Source: Actinomycetes bacterium (GTDB taxonomy: Bacteria > Actinomycetota > Actinomycetes > Mycobacteriales > Mycobacteriaceae). From it: a stretch of DNA of 16,835 bases. Positions 12,820-16,835 of this stretch are shown here, in pieces. The stretch covers positions 1-16,835 of the forward strand of contig JAEWRC010000049.1 in assembly GCA_023460175.1 (NCBI GenBank). Reading direction: 5' to 3'. Every line of letters begins with the position of its first letter. Positions within the stretch are counted from its first letter, which is position 1. The position numbers and the translations under genes were made by a program. A model generated the notes under the pieces. The model was not told the DNA's origin. It ran no database searches and saw only the letters and a program-made list of their open reading frames with translations.

Positions 12820-13541
12820 CCGCCCCGCGGTCGCTGTCGTTCGGCTCGCAGGCGGCGGCCTACGAACGGGGGCGCCCGTCGTACCCGCCGGAGGCCATCG
12901 ACTGGCTGTTGCCGCCGGGGGCCCGCGATGTCCTGGACCTCGGTGCGGGCACCGGCAAGCTGACGACCCGGCTGGTGGAGCGCGGCCTGAACGTGGTCGC
13001 CGTCGACCCCATCGCGGAGATGCTCGATGTGCTGCGCAGCGCGCTGCCCGACACGCCGGCCCTGCTCGGTACCGCCGAGGAGATCCCGTTGCCGGACAAC
13101 AGCGTCGACGCGGTGCTGGTGGCCCAGGCGTGGCACTGGGTGGACCCGGCGCGCGCCATCCCCGAGGTGGCTCGGGTGTTGCGCCCCGGCGGCCGGCTGG
13201 GGCTGGTGTGGAACACCCGCGACGAGCGGCTCGGCTGGGTCAAGGACCTCGGCGCGATCATCGGCCCCGAGCACGACCCGTTCAGCCAGTCGGTGCCGCT
13301 GCCCGAACCGTTCGCCGACGTGCAGCGCCATCAGGTGGAGTGGACCAACTACCTGACCCCGCAGGCGGTGGTGGACCTGGTGGCCTCGCGCAGCTACTGC
13401 ATCACCTCGCCCGCCGAGGTGCGCACCCAGACCCTGGCCCGGGTGCGCGAACTGCTGGCCACCCACCCGGCCCTGGCGAACTCCACCGGCGTCGCACTGC
13501 CGTACGTGACGGTGTGCATCCGCGCGACGCTGGCGGGTTGA
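12816..13541 (+). CDS. Class I SAM-dependent methyltransferase
   Basis: A 241-residue protein starting at GTG 12816, overlapping the metX stop (GTGA). SAM-binding motif I is VLDLGAGTGKLT (39-50), followed by the ribose-binding acidic residue in VVAVDP (Asp64) and the motif AQAWHWVDPARAIPEVARVLRPGGRLGLVW. This is the methyltransferase_11 type near UbiE and trans-aconitate enzymes. The AYERGRPSYPPEAI N-terminus is common in this subfamily. The substrate is unknown. Being in the operon that ends with homocysteine, and using SAM, it may be tied to methionine demand. From memory the same order occurs in M. tuberculosis (Rv3342). Confidence 0.92.
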   Translation: MTAPRSLSFGSQAAAYERGRPSYPPEAIDWLLPPGARDVLDLGAGTGKLTTRLVERGLNVVAVDPIAEMLDVLRSALPDTPALLGTAEEIPLPDNSVDAVLVAQAWHWVDPARAIPEVARVLRPGGRLGLVWNTRDERLGWVKDLGAIIGPEHDPFSQSVPLPEPFADVQRHQVEWTNYLTPQAVVDLVASRSYCITSPAEVRTQTLARVRELLATHPALANSTGVALPYVTVCIRATLAG

Positions 13542-13547
13542 TCGAAA

Positions 13548-13784
13548 CTAGTTGTGCCGCCCCTGTTTTGCGTCCAGCTCGTTGAGTAGCATCCCGAACC
13601 CGTTGGCGCGCAGCGAGATCCGTAGTGGCTTACTCGGATCGTGGCCATCGAGCCAGTGCCGCAGGGCGTCCTGCTGACGATGGATGGATTGCCTCTCGGC
13701 GTGCAGATCCCGCAGTAGTCGCGGCAGTGTCGCGGGCGAGCCATCCCCCGATGCGCTCGCCGAATTCTCCAATAGTGCCCCCAT
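13548..13784 (-). CDS. Small hypothetical protein
   Basis: A 78-residue ORF starting at ATG 13784, with no recognised family. The N-terminus is Ser/Ala/Gly-rich; residues about 20-47 look like a charged amphipathic helix (RLLRDLHAERQSIHRQQDAL), and the C-terminal half contains PLRISLRANGFGMLLNELDA. There is no signal peptide or membrane helix. Its codons use more A and T at third positions (CTA, TTG, AAT, GCA, ACA) than the neighbours, which hints at recent acquisition or low expression. A TAAGAT hexamer six bases before the ATG supports a leaderless message. It converges on the methyltransferase gene with a 6-bp gap. If it is not a gene, 13542-13841 is empty apart from the repeats listed. 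Confidence 0.5.
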   Translation of the reverse strand: MGALLENSASASGDGSPATLPRLLRDLHAERQSIHRQQDALRHWLDGHDPSKPLRISLRANGFGMLLNELDAKQGRHN

Positions 13785-13796
13785 GGGGGCATCTTA
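13776..13796 (-). promoter_or_regulatory. Palindrome over the small gene's start codon, with adjacent -10
   Basis: TGCCCCCATGGGGGCA (13776-13791) is a perfect 16-bp palindrome centred on the ATG. Next to it, on the minus strand, TAAGAT (13796 to 13791) fits a -10 element. A protein bound here would cover both promoter and start, so it could be an operator; in RNA it would only matter if transcription starts further upstream. Confidence 0.35.
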
Positions 13797-13803
13797 GTGA
13801 CGC

Positions 13804-13820
13804 GCCCGTCGGACACGGGC
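13804..13820 (-). terminator. Weak hairpin downstream of the folD-DUF3017 operon
   Basis: GCCCGT and ACGGGC form a 6-bp GC stem around CGGAC, 21 bases past the DUF3017 stop. There is no T-tract, so at best this is a tail-less terminator or an RNA end-stabilising structure. Confidence 0.3.
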
Positions 13821-13841
13821 CGAGAATGCTCTGTGAATTGA

Positions 13842-14123
13842 CTAAGACGTGCCCAGCGGATCGATAGTCCAGGCCGCGTACATCACCACTGTGGCCACCG
13901 ATGCGGTTGTGACGAAATCGATCCCCTTCGTGCGCACCCCGAGCAACCCGGCGCGCTCCTCGGTGAGCAGCAACCGCAGCGCCGCGGCGATGCCGACCCC
14001 GATGCCGATGAGCAGCGCACCGCGGCGCCAGAAGCCGGCGGCCACCAGGACGAAGGCGACGGCGAAGGTCGCGAACACGGCCAGGATCGGCCACTGGGCA
14101 CGCAGCGCCGAGCGCACCGTCAC
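13842..14123 (-). CDS. DUF3017 family small membrane protein
   Basis: A 93-residue protein starting at GTG 14123, overlapping the folD stop (GTGA). Three hydrophobic helices are visible: about residues 10-30 (WPILAVFATFAVAFVLVAAGF), 34-50 (GALLIGIGVGIAAALRLLL) and 65-85. A conserved-looking cytoplasmic loop, TEERAGLLGVRTKGID, lies between the last two. From memory this is the counterpart of Rv3355c, which also follows folD in M. tuberculosis. The function is unknown; the persistent pairing with folD suggests co-expression, not necessarily a shared pathway. Confidence 0.88.
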   Translation of the reverse strand: MTVRSALRAQWPILAVFATFAVAFVLVAAGFWRRGALLIGIGVGIAAALRLLLTEERAGLLGVRTKGIDFVTTASVATVVMYAAWTIDPLGTS

Positions 14124-14977
14124 TGCCGCGACTCGGCGCGTTCGACGACGTTGGTCAGCAGGAACGCCCGCGTCAGCGGGCCCACACCACCCGGGTTGGG
14201 CGAGACGTGCCCGGCGACGTCCCAGACGTCGGGGTGGACATCGCCGGTGAGCTTGCCGTCGACCCGGCTGACGCCGACGTCGACCACCGCCGCCCCGGGA
14301 CGGACCATCTCCGCGGTCACCATGTGCGGCACCCCGACCGCGGCCACGATGATGTCGGCCTGCTTGGTCAGCGCGGCCAGGTCGCGGGTTCCGGTGTGGC
14401 ACAGGGTCACCGTCGAGTTCTCGGAACGCCGGGTCAGCAGCAGTCCCAGCGGCCGGCCCACGGTCACGCCGCGGCCGATCACCACCACGTGCGCGCCGGC
14501 CAGTTCCACGTCGTAACGGCGCAGCAGGTGCACGATCCCGCGCGGGGTGCACGGCAGCGGCGCCTCCTTGCCGAGCACCAGCCGACCGAGGTTGGTCGGG
14601 TGCAGACCGTCGGCGTCCTTGTCCGGGTCGATGCGTTCCAGCGCGGCGTTCTCGTCCAGCTGCTTGGGCAGCGGCAACTGCACGATGTAGCCGGTGCACT
14701 CGGGGTTGGCGTTGAGCTCGTCGATGGTGTCGTCGAGTTGGGCCTGGGTGATGTCGGCGGGCAGGTCGCGGCGCAGCGAGGTGATGCCGACCTTGGCGCA
14801 GTCGGAGTGCTTGCCGCGCACGTAGGCCTGCGACCCCGGGTCCTCGCCGACCAGGATGGTGCCCAGGCCCGGGGTGATCCCGGCCTGCGTCAACTTCGCC
14901 ACCCGCTCCTTGAGATCCACGAAGATCTCGTCGCGCGTGGCCTTACCGTCCAGAACTGTCGCACCCACGTCCGACAT
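14120..14977 (-). CDS. folD: Bifunctional methylenetetrahydrofolate dehydrogenase / methenyltetrahydrofolate cyclohydrolase
   Basis: A 285-residue cytoplasmic enzyme that interconverts 5,10-methylene-, methenyl- and 10-formyl-tetrahydrofolate with NADP. The ATG at 14977 gives MSDVGATVLDGKATRDEIF; a GTG at 14968 would match the shorter M. tuberculosis start. The catalytic site is YVRGK (Tyr52, Lys56). Other signatures are GYIVQLPLPKQLDE, DADGLHPTN, the dinucleotide-binding VVIGRGVTVGRPLGLLL, and the C-terminal HVSPNPGGVGPLTRAFLL. Length is normal. The long open frame reaching 16354 on this strand is a shadow of the flavin oxidoreductase gene. It leads the operon with DUF3017 and is divergent from the oxidoreductase gene across 54 bp. 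Confidence 0.96.
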   Translation of the reverse strand: MSDVGATVLDGKATRDEIFVDLKERVAKLTQAGITPGLGTILVGEDPGSQAYVRGKHSDCAKVGITSLRRDLPADITQAQLDDTIDELNANPECTGYIVQLPLPKQLDENAALERIDPDKDADGLHPTNLGRLVLGKEAPLPCTPRGIVHLLRRYDVELAGAHVVVIGRGVTVGRPLGLLLTRRSENSTVTLCHTGTRDLAALTKQADIIVAAVGVPHMVTAEMVRPGAAVVDVGVSRVDGKLTGDVHPDVWDVAGHVSPNPGGVGPLTRAFLLTNVVERAESRQ

Positions 14978-14994
14978 TCTTGCATCGGTGCCTT

Positions 14995-15024
14995 TTGACA
15001 GACCCGAACGCCGCGGTGTTGAGT
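14995..15024 (+). promoter_or_regulatory. Candidate promoter for the flavin oxidoreductase (leaderless)
   Basis: A perfect TTGACA -35 (14995-15000) is followed after 18 bp by TTGAGT (15019-15024), a weak -10. Transcription would then start around 15031-15032, at the GTG start itself. No Shine-Dalgarno is present, which agrees. Confidence 0.45.
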
Positions 15025-15031
15025 TCCTGAT

Positions 15032-16222
15032 GTGAACACCAGCCCAGATGTGTTCAGTCCGGCCAGGCTCGGCCCGCTGACCCTGCGCAACCGCATCATC
15101 AAGGCCGCGACCTTCGAAGCGGCATCGCCGGATGCCCTGGTCACCGATGATCTGATCAACTTCCACCGCCGCCCGGCCGCCGGTGGGGTCGGCATGACCA
15201 CGGTGGCCTATTGCGCGGTCGAACCCGGTGGCCGCACCGACGGCTGGCAGATCTGGATGCGTCCGGAAGCCCTGCCCGGCCTGCGGCGGCTCACCGACGC
15301 GGTGCACGCCGAGGGCGCGGCCATCAGCGCCCAGATCGGGCACGCGGGCCCGGTGGCCAACGCCAAGACCAACAAGGCCCGCGCGCTCGCGCCGGTGCGG
15401 TTCTTCAACCCGCTGTCGATGCGGTTCGCCAAGAAGGCCACCCTCGAGGACATCCGCGAGGTCACCGAGGCGCACGCCAACGCCGCCCGGCTGGCCATCG
15501 ACGCCGGTTTCGACGCCGTCGAGATCCACCTCGGCCACAACTACCTGGCCAGCTCGTTCCTGAGCCCGCTGATCAACCGTCGCACCGACGAATTCGGCGG
15601 ATCGCTGGAGAACCGCGCCAAGGTCGCCCGCGGCGTCGTCCGCGCGGTGCGCCGGGCCGTCGGCGATCAGATCGCCGTCACCGCCAAGCTCAACATGTCC
15701 GACGGCGTGCGCGGCGGGATCTCGATGGAGGAGTCGCTGCAGACCGCGAAGTGGCTCGAGGAAGATGGCGGGCTGGATGCGCTGCAGCTGACCGCCGGCA
15801 GTTCGCTGGTCAACCCGATGTACCTGTTCCGCGGCGACGCGCCGGTCAAGGAATTCTCCGCGGTGTTCAAGCCGCCCCTCAGCTGGGGCATGCGGATGAC
15901 CGGCAAGAAGTTCCTGCGCGAGTACCCCTACCGGGAGGCCTACCTGCTGCGCGAGGCCAGCCAGTTCCGTGCCGAGTTGAAGCTGCCGTTGATCCTGCTG
16001 GGCGGCATCACCAACCGCGAGACCATGGACCGCGCGATGGCCGCCGGATTCGATTTCGTCGCGATGGGCCGCGCGCTGCTGGCCGAACCCGATCTGTTGA
16101 ACCGCATCGAGGCCGACGGCGACGCGCACACCGTGAAGTCGGTGTGCAACCACTGCAACCTGTGCATGCCGACCATCTACAGCCACACCTACTGCGTGCT
16201 GACCGGCGCTCCGGACCGGTAG
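15032..16222 (+). CDS. NADH:flavin oxidoreductase, Old Yellow Enzyme / 2,4-dienoyl-CoA reductase type
   Basis: A 396-residue FMN enzyme starting at GTG 15032. The TIM barrel begins FSPARLGPLTLRNRIIKAATFE. The active-site segment EIHLGHNYLASSFLSPLINRRTDEFGGSLENR is the family signature with the substrate-binding His/Asn pair. The last phosphate-binding strand is FDFVAMGRALLAEPD. The C-terminus carries four cysteines, Cys372, Cys375, Cys378 and Cys388 (CNHCNLC, then C). This resembles the iron-sulfur site of dienoyl-CoA reductase, but the spacing is tighter than the usual C-x2-C-x3-C-x11-C, and the following FAD/NAD domains are absent. It probably reduces an activated double bond; the substrate is not evident. 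The FHA gene begins 19 bp after it. Confidence 0.92.
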   Translation: MNTSPDVFSPARLGPLTLRNRIIKAATFEAASPDALVTDDLINFHRRPAAGGVGMTTVAYCAVEPGGRTDGWQIWMRPEALPGLRRLTDAVHAEGAAISAQIGHAGPVANAKTNKARALAPVRFFNPLSMRFAKKATLEDIREVTEAHANAARLAIDAGFDAVEIHLGHNYLASSFLSPLINRRTDEFGGSLENRAKVARGVVRAVRRAVGDQIAVTAKLNMSDGVRGGISMEESLQTAKWLEEDGGLDALQLTAGSSLVNPMYLFRGDAPVKEFSAVFKPPLSWGMRMTGKKFLREYPYREAYLLREASQFRAELKLPLILLGGITNRETMDRAMAAGFDFVAMGRALLAEPDLLNRIEADGDAHTVKSVCNHCNLCMPTIYSHTYCVLTGAPDR

Positions 16223-16227
16223 CCCGT

Positions 16228-16233
16228 TACAGT
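16228..16233 (+). promoter_or_regulatory. Candidate -10 element for the FHA-ABC gene
   Basis: TACAGT fits TANNNT and ends eight bases before the ATG at 16242, in the 19-bp gap after the oxidoreductase stop. No Shine-Dalgarno is visible, so a leaderless start is plausible. Confidence 0.35.
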
Positions 16234-16241
16234 TGGACCCG

Positions 16242-16835
16242 ATGACTGGACCAGTGGCACCCGCGCTGACCGTACGGTTCGACGGGTCCCAGCGGACCTT
16301 CGCTGCGGGCAATGATGTGGTGATCGGTCGCGACCTGCGCGCTGACGTGCGCATCGCGCATCCCCTGATCTCCAGGGCTCACCTGATTCTGCGCATCGAC
16401 CGAGGACGCTGGCAAGCGATCGACAACGGCTCGCTCAACGGCATGTTCGTGCACGGCCGCCGCGTGCCGGCCGTCGACATCACCGACGGCATGGCGATCA
16501 ACATCGGCAACCCGGACGGCCCGCAGCTCAGCTTCGAGTTGGGCGGTCAGACCGGATCGGTGGGCATGCCCCCGCAGACCGCCGCGGTCCCGGTGGCGCG
16601 CCCGCCGCTGGCGACCGGCCCCGGCGGCCACCCCAGCCAGCCGATGTATCCGACCGGCGCACCGCCGAGCACCCCGCCGCCGCGGCCGCCCTACCCGAGC
16701 GGCCCGCGCCCCACGTCCGGCTACCCGCCGAGCACCTCGCAACCGGCCTACCCGACCAGCGGCACGTATCCGACCGGGTATCCGCCCAGCGCCTCGCAGC
16801 CGGTGCGCGAGCAGCCGCAGTCCGGCAACCTGCCC
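16242..16835 (+). CDS. FHA-domain ABC transporter, Rv1747-like, N-terminal part
   Basis: 198 residues are visible from ATG 16242; the gene runs off the window. Residues about 8-95 are an FHA domain. Its phosphothreonine-binding residues are in place: Gly29-Arg30, Ser44 and His47 in LISRAHL, and Asn66-Gly67 in NGSLNGM. The segment FAAGNDVVIGRDLRADVRIAHPLISRAH and the later IGNPDGPQLSFE closely resemble the start of M. tuberculosis Rv1747. That protein has two FHA domains, an ATPase and a membrane domain, and is phosphorylated by PknF. From about residue 105 a Pro/Tyr/Ser/Thr-rich linker begins, with repeated YPT and GYPPS-SQP units and many threonines as possible kinase sites. The ABC part is expected beyond the edge but not seen. 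Confidence 0.9.
   Translation, partial: MTGPVAPALTVRFDGSQRTFAAGNDVVIGRDLRADVRIAHPLISRAHLILRIDRGRWQAIDNGSLNGMFVHGRRVPAVDITDGMAINIGNPDGPQLSFELGGQTGSVGMPPQTAAVPVARPPLATGPGGHPSQPMYPTGAPPSTPPPRPPYPSGPRPTSGYPPSTSQPAYPTSGTYPTGYPPSASQPVREQPQSGNLP

Noticed and set aside
14978..16354. Upstream extension of the folD frame
   Set aside because: It is antisense to the flavin oxidoreductase; FolD homology begins after 14977.
1..16835. CRISPR arrays, tRNAs, insertion sequences
   Set aside because: No regularly spaced repeats, cloverleaf sequences, transposase or integrase genes were recognised on either strand.

Overview
The window is high-GC actinobacterial DNA, most like a rapidly growing mycobacterium (Mycolicibacterium type). 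From memory, several gene groups match Mycobacterium tuberculosis H37Rv: yihY (Rv3335c) beside trpS (Rv3336c), metY-metX-methyltransferase (Rv3340-Rv3342), folD with a DUF3017 gene (Rv3356c/Rv3355c), and an Rv1747-type FHA protein. A SAM-IV riboswitch before metY and frequent 4-nt GTGA/ATGA stop-start overlaps fit the same lineage. No tRNA, rRNA, insertion sequence or CRISPR array was seen.

Region 1 (1-1619, minus strand): the N-terminal part of a nitronate monooxygenase lies one base after a YihY/BrkB membrane protein gene.

Region 2 (about 1800-7250): an accessory cassette sits between yihY and trpS, which I recall as neighbours in M. tuberculosis. It encodes a RipA/RipB-like NlpC/P60 endopeptidase, a convergent L,D-transpeptidase, and a divergent operon of a membrane-anchored DsbA-like thioredoxin, a CcdA-type electron carrier, a BlaI-family repressor and an M56 (BlaR1-like) metalloprotease without a penicillin-sensor domain. 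A small membrane protein with a CPVC motif faces them. Near-identical inverted repeats (ACCTACGTA-N5-TACGTAGGT and variants) stand before nlpC, between ldt and the thioredoxin gene, and before the small membrane protein, with a weaker one before blaI. Every transcript of the cassette would thus carry its own BlaI operator. The likely theme is induced peptidoglycan remodelling by two enzymes with catalytic cysteines, together with an export route for reducing power that could keep those cysteines active.

Region 3 (7283-10062): xthA and trpS form a minus-strand operon, divergent from an alpha/beta hydrolase. Both outward starts look leaderless.

Region 4 (10110-13541): the methionine operon metY-metX-methyltransferase has a leader with a SAM-IV riboswitch followed by a short ORF, MRPEMCHCC-stop, with its own Shine-Dalgarno. 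That suggests combined control by SAM and cysteine supply.

Region 5 (13548-16835): a small uncharacterised gene, DUF3017 and folD on the minus strand, then an Old Yellow Enzyme-type oxidoreductase and the N-terminus of an FHA-ABC transporter on the plus strand, cut by the window edge.
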